From contig JAEWMT010000141.1 in assembly GCA_023393095.1 (NCBI GenBank), forward strand, positions 12,796 to 76,795: a DNA stretch of 64,000 bases. The letters are read 5' to 3'. Origin of the DNA: Bacillota bacterium. GTDB taxonomy: Bacteria > Bacillota > Clostridia > Lachnospirales > Lachnospiraceae. The position numbers and the translations under genes were made by a program. Of this stretch, positions 43,546-52,294 are shown one piece after another (position 1 is the stretch's first letter; each line of letters opens with the position of its first letter). The notes under the pieces were generated by a model that saw nothing but the letters and a program-made list of their open reading frames with translations, was not told where the DNA came from and searched no databases.

Positions 43546-43576
43546 TGGGGCTCTTTGTCAATAGAACCTTTTTTAC

Positions 43577-44608
43577 TTATTCAATTCCATCTGCTATCGT
43601 ATATATTAACTTCTCAGAATCATCCCATCCAAGACAGGCGTCTGTAATTGATTTGCCATAGATATGTTCGGATACCTTTTGATTGCCGCCTTCAATGTAA
43701 CTTTCAATCATTACACCCTTAACCATATTAGCGATATCTGTGGATAAGCGTCTGCTGTGAAGAACTTCCTTGACGATACGGGTCTGTTCGGTATACTGTT
43801 TATTGGAATTTGCGTGGTTTGCATCAACAATTGTTGCAGGATTTGCAAGATCTCGTTCACAGTACATGGAATACAATAGGATTAAATCCTCGTAGTGATA
43901 GTTGGAAATACACTGGCCATGCTTATTTACTGCACCTCTTAAAATAGTATGAGCTAAGGGGTTTCCAGAGGTATTTACTTCCCAGGTACGATACAGGAAG
44001 GTATGACTGGCCTGAGCAGCAACTACGGAATTTAACATCACAGAGAAATCACCGCTGGTTGGATTCTTCATTCCTGCGGGTACATCCATACCACTGATGG
44101 TAAGACGGTGCTGTTGGTCTTCAACAGAACGTGCACCAACTGCAACATAGGAGAGGATATCCTCAACGTAGGGCCAGTTCTCAGGATAAAGCATTTCATC
44201 GGCTGAGGTAAGGCCACTTTCGGCAATTGCGCGAAGATGCATTTTTCTCATTGCTATTAAGCCTTCCTGTAAATCGGGTTCTTTTTCTGGATCAGGTTGA
44301 TGAACGATTCCCTTATACCCCTCGCCTGTGGTTCTCGGCTTATTTGTATAGATACGGGGAATTAAAATTACCTTGTCGGCAACCTTTTCCTGAACCTTCG
44401 CAAGTCTTGAAATATAATCGCATACTGCATCCTCATTATCAGCGGAACAGGGTCCGATTATGACAAGGAATTTATTTGATGCACCTGTAATAACATCTTT
44501 AATCTGCTTATCTCTATCTTTTTTTCGAAGAACATCTTTTGCTGGCATTGGGTACGCTTTTACCAGTGCTTCCGGTGAAATCACCTCTTTTATAAATTTA
44601 AAACTCAT
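43577..44608 (-). CDS. 3-deoxy-7-phosphoheptulonate (DAHP) synthase, class I
   Basis: 343 residues on the minus strand. First step of the shikimate pathway, condensing PEP and erythrose-4-phosphate. AroG/AroF-type motifs: LVIIGPCSADNEDAV, PRIYTNKPRTTGEGYKGI, ADEMLYPE, WVAVGARSVEDQQHR-like YVAVGARSVEDQQHR, MKNPTSGDFSVMLN and VDANHANSNKQY. It has no fused chorismate mutase or ACT domain. GGGAG precedes the start, with its own promoter at 44639-44667. Which amino acid inhibits it cannot be told from sequence. Confidence 0.95.
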   Translation of the reverse strand: MSFKFIKEVISPEALVKAYPMPAKDVLRKKDRDKQIKDVITGASNKFLVIIGPCSADNEDAVCDYISRLAKVQEKVADKVILIPRIYTNKPRTTGEGYKGIVHQPDPEKEPDLQEGLIAMRKMHLRAIAESGLTSADEMLYPENWPYVEDILSYVAVGARSVEDQQHRLTISGMDVPAGMKNPTSGDFSVMLNSVVAAQASHTFLYRTWEVNTSGNPLAHTILRGAVNKHGQCISNYHYEDLILLYSMYCERDLANPATIVDANHANSNKQYTEQTRIVKEVLHSRRLSTDIANMVKGVMIESYIEGGNQKVSEHIYGKSITDACLGWDDSEKLIYTIADGIE

Positions 44609-44638
44609 TCTATTTATCTCCCTCGATTTTTGTTGAAT

Positions 44639-44667
44639 ATTTTATACTCTTTTTATGCTATAGTCAA
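44639..44667 (-). promoter_or_regulatory. sigma-A-type promoter of the DAHP synthase gene
   Basis: On the minus strand TTGACT (44667-44662) and TAAAAT (44644-44639) are 17 bases apart, about 30 bases before the start codon. The short leader leaves no room for a T-box or attenuator. Confidence 0.65.
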
Positions 44668-44794
44668 TCATTTCTGTGAAAAACCTAATATATTGTATAA
44701 AATGGGCAACACTGTAAAACAGAGTGCTGTTAATTTGAACTATATTTAAATTGTATTAAGTGAGACCATTTAATTCATACCGTATGTTTACATA

Positions 44795-44826
44795 TTTACC
44801 GATTTTATGGTAAACTGTTTTATAAT
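44795..44826 (+). promoter_or_regulatory. palindrome and TATAAT before the nucleoside phosphorylase gene
   Basis: TTTACC (44795-44800) and GGTAAA (about 44809-44814) form a small palindrome, followed by TATAAT at 44821-44826, about 55 bases before the start. It could be a promoter with an operator; no -35 at ideal distance is clear. Confidence 0.4.
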
Positions 44827-44879
44827 AAATAAATAATGAAATAATAATTGATAGGAAGATAGAATATGGAGGGATTACA

Positions 44880-46208
44880 ATGAAGATGTACGACCTGATT
44901 AATAAAAAGAAAAACAAAGAAAGCTTAACCGCTGAAGAAATAGAGTTCATTGTGACTGGTTTCACGAAAGGTAGTATTCCCGACTATCAAATGTCAGCTT
45001 TCTTAATGGCAGTTTGTTTAAACGGAATGAATCATGAGGAAACAGCCGCTTTGACCGTTGCGATGGCTAACAGTGGAGATTTACTTGATTTATCTAGGAT
45101 TGAAGGAGTTAAGGTGGATAAACACAGTACCGGCGGAGTTGGAGATAAAACTAGTCTGGTGCTTAGCCCTATGGTAGCCGCACTAGGCATTCCGGTAGCC
45201 AAGATGTCAGGACGGGGTCTCGGCCATACCGGTGGAACAATCGATAAACTGGAGAGTTTTCCTGGCTTTTCAACTACGATATCAACCGAACAATTTATCA
45301 CCAATGTAAACCGTATCAAGATGGCGATCGTAGGTCAAACGGCAAATCTGGCACCAGCAGATAAAAAAATCTATGCACTGAGAGATGTTACCGCTACTGT
45401 AGACAATATCTCGTTGATTGCCAGCAGTATTATGAGTAAGAAGATTGCTTCTGGTTCCGATGTTATTGTTCTTGACGTGAAAACAGGAAGTGGGGCATTT
45501 ATGAAGAGCTTTGAGGATTCTCTTGCACTCGCTAAGGAAATGGTTCAAATTGGGACGATTGCCGGAAGAAAGACCTATGCAGTAATTACGGATATGAATC
45601 AGCCACTTGGAAGTGCAGTTGGAAACACTCTTGAGGTAATTGAAGCGATTGATACCCTAAAGGGAGAGGGACCAAAGGATTTATTAGAGGTTAGTATTAC
45701 TCTAGCAGCATTTATGCTGATGGGTGCGGATAAGGCAGATTCTTTGGATGCGGCGAAAGAGATACTTTACAAAACAATTGAAGACAAATCCGCGTTAAAT
45801 AAGCTGGCTGAATTCATCAGTGCCCAGGGCGGTAATAGTGACGCAGTTTACGATACAGATCGATTACAGAAAGCTAATATGGAAGAAATATTGGCAGCAC
45901 CTTTTGACGGTTATATTACAAGCATTCAGACAGAAGAGATTGGTATGACCTCTTTGATACTTGGTGGGGGTAGAGAGACGAAGGAGAGTGTGATTGATCT
46001 TAGTGTTGGTATTAAAATTCATAAGAAATTAGGGGATTATGTACAAAAAGGAGATGCACTTGCTACGTTATATGCAAATGATAGTAAAAAGCTTGAAGAA
46101 GCAAAAGATAGATTATTAAAGGCATATATGATAGGAAATGAAAAACCTACAGGTACTAAGTATGTATATGCTATCGTAACTAGAGACGGCGTAAAGATGG
46201 TGGATTAA
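44880..46208 (+). CDS. pdp: pyrimidine-nucleoside phosphorylase
   Basis: 442 residues from ATG 44880; GGAGGG five bases upstream. Motifs of the thymidine/pyrimidine phosphorylase family: VDKHSTGGVGDKTSLVLSPM (phosphate site), KMSGRGLGHTGGTIDKLES, KIASGSDVIVLDVKTGSGAF, and a C-terminal lipoyl-like hammerhead (GIKIHKKLGDYVQKGDALAT). It splits uridine, deoxyuridine and thymidine with phosphate for salvage. The terminator at 46254 follows. Confidence 0.95.
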   Translation: MKMYDLINKKKNKESLTAEEIEFIVTGFTKGSIPDYQMSAFLMAVCLNGMNHEETAALTVAMANSGDLLDLSRIEGVKVDKHSTGGVGDKTSLVLSPMVAALGIPVAKMSGRGLGHTGGTIDKLESFPGFSTTISTEQFITNVNRIKMAIVGQTANLAPADKKIYALRDVTATVDNISLIASSIMSKKIASGSDVIVLDVKTGSGAFMKSFEDSLALAKEMVQIGTIAGRKTYAVITDMNQPLGSAVGNTLEVIEAIDTLKGEGPKDLLEVSITLAAFMLMGADKADSLDAAKEILYKTIEDKSALNKLAEFISAQGGNSDAVYDTDRLQKANMEEILAAPFDGYITSIQTEEIGMTSLILGGGRETKESVIDLSVGIKIHKKLGDYVQKGDALATLYANDSKKLEEAKDRLLKAYMIGNEKPTGTKYVYAIVTRDGVKMVD

Positions 46209-46253
46209 TTATCAATATTCAGCCTTCTGTCATTGCAAAAAGCATTATATCAG

Positions 46254-46297
46254 ACTCTTGATAACGGCAATTACTGCTAGTTATCAAGAGTTTTTTG
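46254..46297 (+). terminator. Rho-independent terminator of the nucleoside phosphorylase gene
   Basis: Perfect 12-bp stem (46254-46265 with 46280-46291) and 14-base loop followed by TTTTTTG. Confidence 0.9.
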
Positions 46298-46531
46298 CGG
46301 AAAAGTTTAGCCTATATATGCAATATTACCCTAAATTGAAGTACTTTCAATCTTATATAACGTAATACATAAATAATCTTAAAATTAATCAATAATCTAC
46401 AACAAAGCGCCGCCTTAGTGGGACTATGGGCGGTGTTTTTGCGTGGATAGTGGTACTTCAGACAATATAGCTCGAAGTAGCAGGGGGGAGTAGATGTATA
46501 AAAATAATACAAATTTAAAATAAAAATTCTA

Positions 46532-46578
46532 TTGACCTGTTAGGTAAACAATAATATAATGAAATTAACCTAACAGGT
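46532..46578 (+). promoter_or_regulatory. promoter with two TetR-type operators
   Basis: TTGACC (46532-46537) and TATAAT (46555-46560), 17-base spacer. ACCTGTTAGGT (46535-46545) overlaps the -35 and ACCTAACAGGT (46568-46578) lies just after the -10. Each is a palindrome with arms ACCT/AGGT and one is the reverse complement of the other. They flank the -10 box just upstream of the TetR gene, indicating autorepression. Confidence 0.8.
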
Positions 46579-46603
46579 AAATATGAAGGGAGGATAATGA
46601 TTT

Positions 46604-47245
46604 TTGACTACAAAAATAATAGAGTTAGCACCTCTAAGGCGTAATGCTATCTTAAATGCCGCATTAAAAGAATTTATACGAAAAGGATATAACGACGCAT
46701 CTACAAATGTAATTTCAAAAGAAGCAGGGATTTCTAAAGCTCTGATGTTTCATTATGTGAAGAATAAACAGGAACTTTTTCTGTGTGTGTATGACTATTT
46801 TGCTGAACTTCTTGATAAAGAGTACTATTTGAAAATGGATTTCAAAGAAAAGGATATTTTTAATAGGCTGCGTCAATCATATCTTCTTCAAATTGAATTA
46901 CTGAAACAATATCCGTGGATTTTAGAATTTAACAAACTTTCCACCGTAACGAATTCTGATGACGTAAACAAAGAGCTTGAAAAAAGAGCTATTAAAAAGC
47001 AAGCTTTATGTAGTACTCACATATTTGAAATGATAGATGAATCTAAATTTAGAGCAGGGTTAGATATTGAAAAATGCAAACAATTTATCCTTTGGGCTAA
47101 TGTTGGATTTACTAATGAAATATTAGATGATATTAGAAATTCAGAATCTCCTGCTTTGAATTATGAACTAATTATTGAAAAACTTGATGGATATTTTGAG
47201 GAACTTAGAAAAATATTCTATAAGCCAAGCGAGGAGAAAGACTGA
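46604..47245 (+). CDS. TetR family transcriptional regulator
   Basis: 213 residues from TTG 46604, GGGAGG ten bases before it. N-terminal HTH: RRNAILNAALKEFIRKGYND, then ASTNVISKEAGISKALMFHY and VKNKQELF, the standard TetR DNA-binding domain. The C-terminal helical domain has no recognisable ligand motif. Two palindromic operators lie in its own promoter. The stop overlaps a 27-codon frame by one base and the M23 peptidase gene follows, so the regulator may control these genes. Confidence 0.92.
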   Translation: MTTKIIELAPLRRNAILNAALKEFIRKGYNDASTNVISKEAGISKALMFHYVKNKQELFLCVYDYFAELLDKEYYLKMDFKEKDIFNRLRQSYLLQIELLKQYPWILEFNKLSTVTNSDDVNKELEKRAIKKQALCSTHIFEMIDESKFRAGLDIEKCKQFILWANVGFTNEILDDIRNSESPALNYELIIEKLDGYFEELRKIFYKPSEEKD

Positions 47246-47328
47246 TGGGAACGAGAATTTCTTATTTTTGCAATCCTAATATTAAAGTTGAGGATATAAT
47301 CAATAATTTGGAGGTGCTGAATGAGTGA
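47245..47328 (+). CDS. 27-residue frame between TetR and M23 genes
   Basis: ATG 47245 overlaps the TetR stop (TGATG) and has GGAG nine bases upstream; the frame reads MGTRISYFCNPNIKVEDIIN and ends at TGA 47328, overlapping the next start by eight bases. The tight overlap on both sides suggests real translation, as a coupling leader or as the left-over N-terminus of a deleted gene. No homology recognised. Confidence 0.4.
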   Translation: MGTRISYFCNPNIKVEDIINNLEVLNE

Positions 47329-48013
47329 AAGGCATAACCCAATAATAGTAGAGTTCCCTTTAAGGGGAGAATGGCTTTCTCCTAATACACCGGGAAAAAG
47401 AATTCCGAGCCATGGGACAGACCGATTAGGAACGAGGTATGCTTATGATTTTTTGCAGGTGGACTGGAAAAGAAAAGGTTGGCCCAGTTATCGTGTGCAT
47501 TGGCTTTGGTATCTCCTTTTTGGAGTTTCGTTAGACAAATGTTATTGTTGGGGACAAGAAGTATATGCACCTTGCGATGGGATAATTGTTCAAGCAAAAG
47601 ATGGTTATAGGGAAAGGGCCAAAGCACATTTATTTGCAGATTTGATAGTAGCTATAAAGAATGCACATTCCTTTAACCTCCAAAAAGACAATCTACAGTC
47701 TGTTGCCGGCAACTACATTATTATGAAATGTGAAGAGAATATATATGCTACATTAGTCCATCTTCAAAAAGGATCCATTAAGGTTGCGACGGGACAAAGC
47801 GTAAAGAAAGGTGATGTTATTGGTAAAGTAGGTCATTCCGGCAATTCTTTTACTCCCCATTTACATTTTCAACTTATGGATAACAGCGACATACTTTCTG
47901 CAAATGGACTGCCCTGTGCTTTTGAGCAATATGAATTATTCCTTGACGGAGAGTGGCATAAAGTGTTTAACGGCATTCCTACAGATAAAGATAGAATAAG
48001 GTTTTATGTGTAG
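47321..48013 (+). CDS. M23 family peptidase-like protein
   Basis: 230 residues from ATG 47321 with GGAGG upstream. The LytM/M23 zinc motif elements are visible: SHGTDRLGTRYAYDF (first His and Asp) and PHLHFQLMD (HxH), with GNYIIMKCEENIYATLVHLQ and VKKGDVIGKVGHSGNS between. No signal peptide is visible, so it may work in the cytoplasm or the metal site may serve another use. It is probably in the TetR-regulated unit. Confidence 0.85.
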   Translation: MSERHNPIIVEFPLRGEWLSPNTPGKRIPSHGTDRLGTRYAYDFLQVDWKRKGWPSYRVHWLWYLLFGVSLDKCYCWGQEVYAPCDGIIVQAKDGYRERAKAHLFADLIVAIKNAHSFNLQKDNLQSVAGNYIIMKCEENIYATLVHLQKGSIKVATGQSVKKGDVIGKVGHSGNSFTPHLHFQLMDNSDILSANGLPCAFEQYELFLDGEWHKVFNGIPTDKDRIRFYV

Positions 48014-48196
48014 TTCACTCAAATAGAAATATACGAAATCTAATGGAAGAGTATTGTGCGTAATTATTTTTTGATTAACCTTAAATATATTAATTCAATT
48101 GATAGAACCTAACATAAAATATGGTATGGGGTAATATTAGAAATTCAATAATAATTCTATATTACAAAAACATTGATGATTGATAGAAAGGACATT

Positions 48197-48772
48197 ATGA
48201 AACGCAGCTGCGATAATCAGAATGCACCATTTATATTTCATTTGTTTAAGATTATAATTTTCATCATTGCCGGTTTTATCATATTTCATTACATTTATGA
48301 AAATTCATCCACATTTTATCGTACATCATTAAATTTGCCCTTTTCCTTGCATCTGAATAAGAAGGAAATTTACATGATTAAGGGAGAGGAGACGCGTCTC
48401 TCCGTATTTGGGATTAATAAAAGGGTGTCCTATTATTCCACTAATTTCAGAGTTGCGGGAGTTAATTTTAATGGAAGGATAACTGCTTACCGGACAGGAA
48501 AAGCTTTTATCATTGCCAAGGTTAATGGTAAGAAACTAAAATGTCGGGTTCACGTAATTGATATTACAAAGAAAACACTGAAGCTTTCCCAAAATAGATC
48601 CTATACATTAAGAGTGAAAGGTACCCTGTCATTTACAAGTTGGAGAAGTAGTAATAAAGAGGTTGCTTCTGTATCCATGTTTGGAACTGTGAAGGCAAAA
48701 AAGAAAGGAAGAACCATAATCACCGCTAAAGTAAAGGGTAGGATCTTAAAATGCACGGTTAATGTCAGATGA
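48197..48772 (+). CDS. membrane-anchored protein with two Big2-like Ig domains
   Basis: About 191 residues from ATG 48197, GAAAGGA upstream. One membrane segment (residues about 16-36, IIIFIIAGFIIFHYIY), then two bacterial Ig-like repeats: LNKKEIYMIKGEETRLSVFG ... GRITAYRTGKAFIIAKVNGK and LKLSQNRSYTLRVKGTLSFT ... GTVKAKKKGRTIITAKVKGR. Each ends in KCxVxV. Surface-exposed; Big2 domains usually mediate adhesion or structure. Very basic overall. No direct link to neighbours. Confidence 0.75.
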   Translation: MKRSCDNQNAPFIFHLFKIIIFIIAGFIIFHYIYENSSTFYRTSLNLPFSLHLNKKEIYMIKGEETRLSVFGINKRVSYYSTNFRVAGVNFNGRITAYRTGKAFIIAKVNGKKLKCRVHVIDITKKTLKLSQNRSYTLRVKGTLSFTSWRSSNKEVASVSMFGTVKAKKKGRTIITAKVKGRILKCTVNVR

Positions 48773-48873
48773 TTTATAAGACAAATTTATATCAGGATAG
48801 GTCTAAAAACAGAAAGCATGGATTAAAATAGTAATAATACATTTTTGCTAACTTATGCAGAATTGAGGTTGAG

Positions 48874-50109
48874 TTGAAAAAACTATTATCTGTACTTCTT
48901 TCCTGTACCATGCTTCTTATTATACTATATCCTGTTTCAATTAATGCAAAGACCAGCAATTCTCCACAGAAAAAGGATACGGGAAGTGCTGCTGATACGA
49001 AAGCTGCGGATTCACAATTGGAACTAAGTTCGCCCTCAGCTGTATTAATCGAGGGATCGACCGGAAAGGTGATTCTTGAGAAAAATAAGGATGATCGGTT
49101 AAGGCCTGCCAGTATAACAAAGATAATGACACTGATATTGATCTTTGAAGCTTTAGAATCAGGACAGATTAAACTTACGGATGAAGTCAGTGTAAGTGAA
49201 TATGCGGCTTCCATGGGAGGTTCCCAGGTGTATCTGGAGCCAAACGAAACGCAGAATGTTGAAACGATGATTAAATGTATCAGCATTGCAAGTGCCAATG
49301 ATGCCTGTGTAGCGATGGCGGAATTCATTGCCGGTTCCGAAGAGGAATTTGTAGCAAGGATGAACAAGAAAGCAAAAGAGCTTGGAATGAACAATACGAA
49401 TTTTGTAAATTGCTGTGGACTGGATACCGATAATCATTATTCATCAGCTTATGATGTGGCACTGATGTCAAGAGAACTGATTATGAAGCATCCGGAAATC
49501 AGTAAATATTCAACCGTCTGGATGGATAACATCACTCATACAACAAAGAAGGGAAAGACGGAATTTGGCTTAACAAATACTAATAAGCTGGTTAGATTCT
49601 ATCAAGGTATCACAGGTCTTAAAACAGGTTCAACAGGCCTGGCAAAATACTGTCTATCCGCAACAGCCAAACGAAATAATATGGACTTAATTGCTGTTAT
49701 TATGGCTGCTCCGGAAACCAAAACAAGATTTATGGAGGCGTCAAAACTATTGAACTACGGATTCGCAAATTACAGCATCTATACGGATGATAACAAGGAC
49801 ACCGAGCTGGCTCCGGTAAAAGTCGTAAAAGGTGTTCTTGATACAGTAAAAGGTAAGGCGGGGAATCAGTTCTCCTATCTATGTACAAAAGGAAAATCAG
49901 CAGCTGATATTCGAAAAGAAGTGGTATTATATGAAGAGGTTCCTGCTCCGGTAGCGAAAGGTGATAAAATAGGAGAAATCATCTATTACCATGATAATGA
50001 TCAGATTGGAAAGATTGATATCCTAGCTTCGGAGGAGATTGAAAAAGCAAAGTATAAGGATTACTTTATCAAATTATTAAAACGGTATTTTATGACGGCA
50101 AAAGCATAG
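48874..50109 (+). CDS. D-alanyl-D-alanine carboxypeptidase, DacF-like
   Basis: 411 residues from TTG 48874. Signal peptide at the N-terminus (LLSVLLSCTMLLIILYPVSI), then the S11 penicillin-binding motifs: SITK (active Ser about residue 80, in RPASITKIMT), SAND (about 139) and KTGST (about 250). A C-terminal beta domain and amphipathic tail (FIKLLKRYFMTAKA) anchor it to the membrane. It trims the terminal D-Ala of peptidoglycan stem peptides; the DacF/DacB group acts in sporulation or vegetative wall. Confidence 0.93.
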   Translation: MKKLLSVLLSCTMLLIILYPVSINAKTSNSPQKKDTGSAADTKAADSQLELSSPSAVLIEGSTGKVILEKNKDDRLRPASITKIMTLILIFEALESGQIKLTDEVSVSEYAASMGGSQVYLEPNETQNVETMIKCISIASANDACVAMAEFIAGSEEEFVARMNKKAKELGMNNTNFVNCCGLDTDNHYSSAYDVALMSRELIMKHPEISKYSTVWMDNITHTTKKGKTEFGLTNTNKLVRFYQGITGLKTGSTGLAKYCLSATAKRNNMDLIAVIMAAPETKTRFMEASKLLNYGFANYSIYTDDNKDTELAPVKVVKGVLDTVKGKAGNQFSYLCTKGKSAADIRKEVVLYEEVPAPVAKGDKIGEIIYYHDNDQIGKIDILASEEIEKAKYKDYFIKLLKRYFMTAKA

Positions 50110-50152
50110 TTCTATTAGAAGATTATTATAACATTAATAAAAATATCAGGGG

Positions 50153-50188
50153 CAGAGATTTCCGGTTAACTTGGAAATCTCTGTTTTT
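50153..50188 (+). terminator. Rho-independent terminator of the carboxypeptidase gene
   Basis: Perfect 11-bp stem CAGAGATTTCC (50153-50163) with GGAAATCTCTG (50173-50183), followed by TTTTT. Confidence 0.9.
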
Positions 50189-50269
50189 AAAAAAGCTTGT
50201 GAAGTGTTATTGGGATTATGACCTATATTATATTTTATATTTTTATGGTTGTATTTAAATTAAATTGGA

Positions 50270-51010
50270 TTATTCTAAGCCATATAATTTAAATGGATTA
50301 TTGATTAATTCGTTCTGATATAAACCTACGACATCCCATAAATCAAAAAACATGTAGTTGCAGCTACCAATCAGTCCTTCCTTAATATAACCCTTCTGTA
50401 ATGCCATATTCTGAATGGTATACCAGGGCTTAACAGAAGGCGTACCTGTTTCGATCAACCATTGCTCTGGTGGATAAATCGTATTAACTTCTTCAGAGGG
50501 TTTAAAGATATCGCAGATTTTTTGTGGAAGTAAATTCTCAACATAATGCATCGCGGTCAATTTAAAAATATCAACCCCCAGCAGCAATGCCTTCCCGCCT
50601 TGATCAAGTAAATATTGAAAACCGCTGGATACCTTATCTGCGTTCTTTCCCCAGGCAGAAACTCGAAATATCCCTTCACCTGTGAGTACATCAGGCATTT
50701 GTCGGAAGGTATCGGCAATGATACCCATTGCACTATGTTCTTCTTCCGGATTTAAAATCCTTATCTTACAGGTGATCCCCATCTTTTTATCTATACTGCT
50801 AAGCGGCAGCTGAGGGCTTAGTCTTAGGGAAGACATAAAAAGGCTTCCATCGCAACCAACAGTTTCTTGTAAAGCTTCAATTATGGTTTTAGCACCTCCC
50901 TCTACATAGCCAAAGCTTCTTAAGGAACTATGTACTTCTAATTCCATACCGGGTGTAACACCGATTTTTTGAAATTCTGAGATAAGATCCTGTTTTGTAA
51001 TACAATCCAT
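50270..51010 (-). CDS. AAC(3)/YokD-type N-acetyltransferase
   Basis: 246 residues on the minus strand, AAAGGAG before the ATG. Features of the antibiotic N-acetyltransferase (AAC(3)) fold: GMELEVHSSLRSFGYVEGGA, VGCDGSLFMSS, EHSAMGIIADTFRQMPDV, GKALLLGVDIFKLTAMHYVE. It transfers acetyl from acetyl-CoA to the 3-amino group of aminoglycosides in resistance enzymes; chromosomal YokD-like members often have another substrate. Some canonical positions differ (PLPLSSIDKKMGITCKIRI), so resistance is not assured. It stands alone. Confidence 0.8.
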   Translation of the reverse strand: MDCITKQDLISEFQKIGVTPGMELEVHSSLRSFGYVEGGAKTIIEALQETVGCDGSLFMSSLRLSPQLPLSSIDKKMGITCKIRILNPEEEHSAMGIIADTFRQMPDVLTGEGIFRVSAWGKNADKVSSGFQYLLDQGGKALLLGVDIFKLTAMHYVENLLPQKICDIFKPSEEVNTIYPPEQWLIETGTPSVKPWYTIQNMALQKGYIKEGLIGSCNYMFFDLWDVVGLYQNELINNPFKLYGLE

Positions 51011-51065
51011 TTTGTACTCCTTTCATGATTAAATTTATATCTGCTGTGTATAAAATTACAAAAAC

Positions 51066-51093
51066 TATATAGTTTCGCAATTACCTATTAAAT
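51066..51093. repeat. TATAGTTTCG(T/C)AATTACCTA motif, copy 2
   Basis: TATATAGTTTCGCAATTACC followed by TATTAAAT. An imperfect arm AATTACAAAAACT just upstream (51055-51067) can pair with it. It lies upstream of the acetyltransferase gene on the minus strand. Confidence 0.6.
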
Positions 51094-51190
51094 TATGGTA
51101 CAACACTTATATCATACTAGCTTTTAAAAATATTTATAGACTTGTTTATCGATTTGTGATATCATGGATACTGAAGTGCGGATAAAATTT

Positions 51191-51226
51191 AGGCCCGTTC
51201 CTATTATCTTAGGAAGGGGCTTTTTA
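51191..51226 (+). terminator. terminator-like hairpin without an obvious upstream gene
   Basis: AGGCCCGTTCCTA and TAGGAAGGGGCT pair with one bulge, six-base loop, then TTTTTA. The only gene just upstream is on the other strand, so it would end a short transcript starting around 51100-51180, or be read through. The remaining gap 51011-51332 holds the repeat above and the promoter at 51259. Confidence 0.5.
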
Positions 51227-51258
51227 TGTTAGTGTATCATTCCCCTTTTTATAATTTG

Positions 51259-51287
51259 TTGACACTTTTATAGCTAACTAGTATAGT
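51259..51287 (+). promoter_or_regulatory. sigma-A-type promoter of the metallophosphoesterase gene
   Basis: TTGACA (51259-51264) and TATAGT (51282-51287) with a 17-base spacer, about 45 bases before the start codon. Confidence 0.75.
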
Positions 51288-51332
51288 ATTATAGGTACGA
51301 TATGTAAGGGTAAAGAACTCGAAGGGAGCCGT

Positions 51333-52238
51333 ATGCAAATCGGTCATATTCTTTTAGGACTTATTATTATAATATTAATTTGGATTTTAATTGAGCAAAA
51401 ATTGCTTGTTACGACAAAATATACAGTTTTATCGGATAAACTTCCGAAGGCTTTTCACAATACAAGCTTTATCGTATTATCCGATCTTCATAATTTTAGA
51501 TTTGGTAAAGATAATAAAAGATTAATAAAAAAGATTCACGAATTATCTCCTGAGTTTATTATTGTGGCAGGAGATATAATAAACAAGCAAGAGGCTTGTT
51601 ATCCTAGTAATGCTTATTCCCTACTGAATCGGCTTGCTGTTCAATATAAAATATATTATGCATATGGAAATCATGAGCAGTGGATGAAAGATCTACTTGA
51701 ACAGAGCGAACAGGAAAGTATAACTTCTACTTGGGTAGAATATAAAAAGAATCTTAAGAATTCAGGAGTAATATTTCTTGATAATGAAAGCATCCTAATT
51801 CAAAAGGACGGAAGTAAGCTTAGAATAACTGGAGTTTCTATTGATGAAAAATATTTTGTTCATCGTAAGATGCCCGTTATGGAGGAAGGATATCTAAAAT
51901 CCTTGATTGGAAAAAAGCCAGAAGAGGTATATGAGCTTCTAATTGCGCATAGTCCGGTCTATTTCCCAAATTACACTGAATGGGGTGCGGATCTGACAGT
52001 GTCTGGTCATACACATGGGGGACTGGTAAGATTACCCGGTATTGGAGGAGTAGTATCACCTCAGGTATTGATGTTTCCGAAATATGATTCCGGTAATTAT
52101 ACAGAGAAAGGACAACATATGATTGTATCGAGAGGACTGGGTTCTCATTCCATGATGCCGAGAATGTTCAATGCTCCGGAAATTGTTAACGTAACATTGA
52201 AAAATGATTCAGATAATTACGAAACTCATAAATTATAG
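51333..52238 (+). CDS. YkuE-like membrane-anchored metallophosphoesterase
   Basis: 301 residues. N-terminal membrane segment (LLGLIIIILIWILIEQKLLV), then the calcineurin-like motifs in order: LSDLHN (about residue 50), AGDIINK, YGNHEQW, IAHSP and SGHTHGG (about 224). In Bacillus YkuE is exported to the wall. A two-metal phosphoesterase acting outside or at the membrane; substrate unknown. AAGGGAG precedes the ATG. An inverted repeat (52214-52260) spans its stop codon. Confidence 0.9.
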   Translation: MQIGHILLGLIIIILIWILIEQKLLVTTKYTVLSDKLPKAFHNTSFIVLSDLHNFRFGKDNKRLIKKIHELSPEFIIVAGDIINKQEACYPSNAYSLLNRLAVQYKIYYAYGNHEQWMKDLLEQSEQESITSTWVEYKKNLKNSGVIFLDNESILIQKDGSKLRITGVSIDEKYFVHRKMPVMEEGYLKSLIGKKPEEVYELLIAHSPVYFPNYTEWGADLTVSGHTHGGLVRLPGIGGVVSPQVLMFPKYDSGNYTEKGQHMIVSRGLGSHSMMPRMFNAPEIVNVTLKNDSDNYETHKL

Positions 52239-52270
52239 ATATTGTATAGTTTCGTAATTACCTATTAAAT
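52214..52270. repeat. 13-bp inverted repeat with the TTTCGTAATTACC motif, copy 3
   Basis: TAATTACGAAACT (52214-52226) and AGTTTCGTAATTA (52248-52260) are perfect inverted copies around a 21-base spacer that contains the phosphoesterase stop codon. The right half is the third copy of the motif seen at 13687 and 51066. The left half lies in coding sequence. It ends 25 bases before the scpA start. Confidence 0.7.
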
Positions 52271-52294
52271 AATGATTCATTTGGAGGTTGATTT

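Noticed and set aside
43413..43661. 82-codon open frame on the plus strand after the XerD-like gene
   Set aside because: It runs through the bidirectional terminator hairpin and into the DAHP synthase gene of the other strand; no ribosome binding site.
51191..51226. Possible riboswitch before the metallophosphoesterase gene
   Set aside because: The hairpin precedes the gene's own promoter (51259-51287), so it is not in its leader, and no known aptamer core was recognised.
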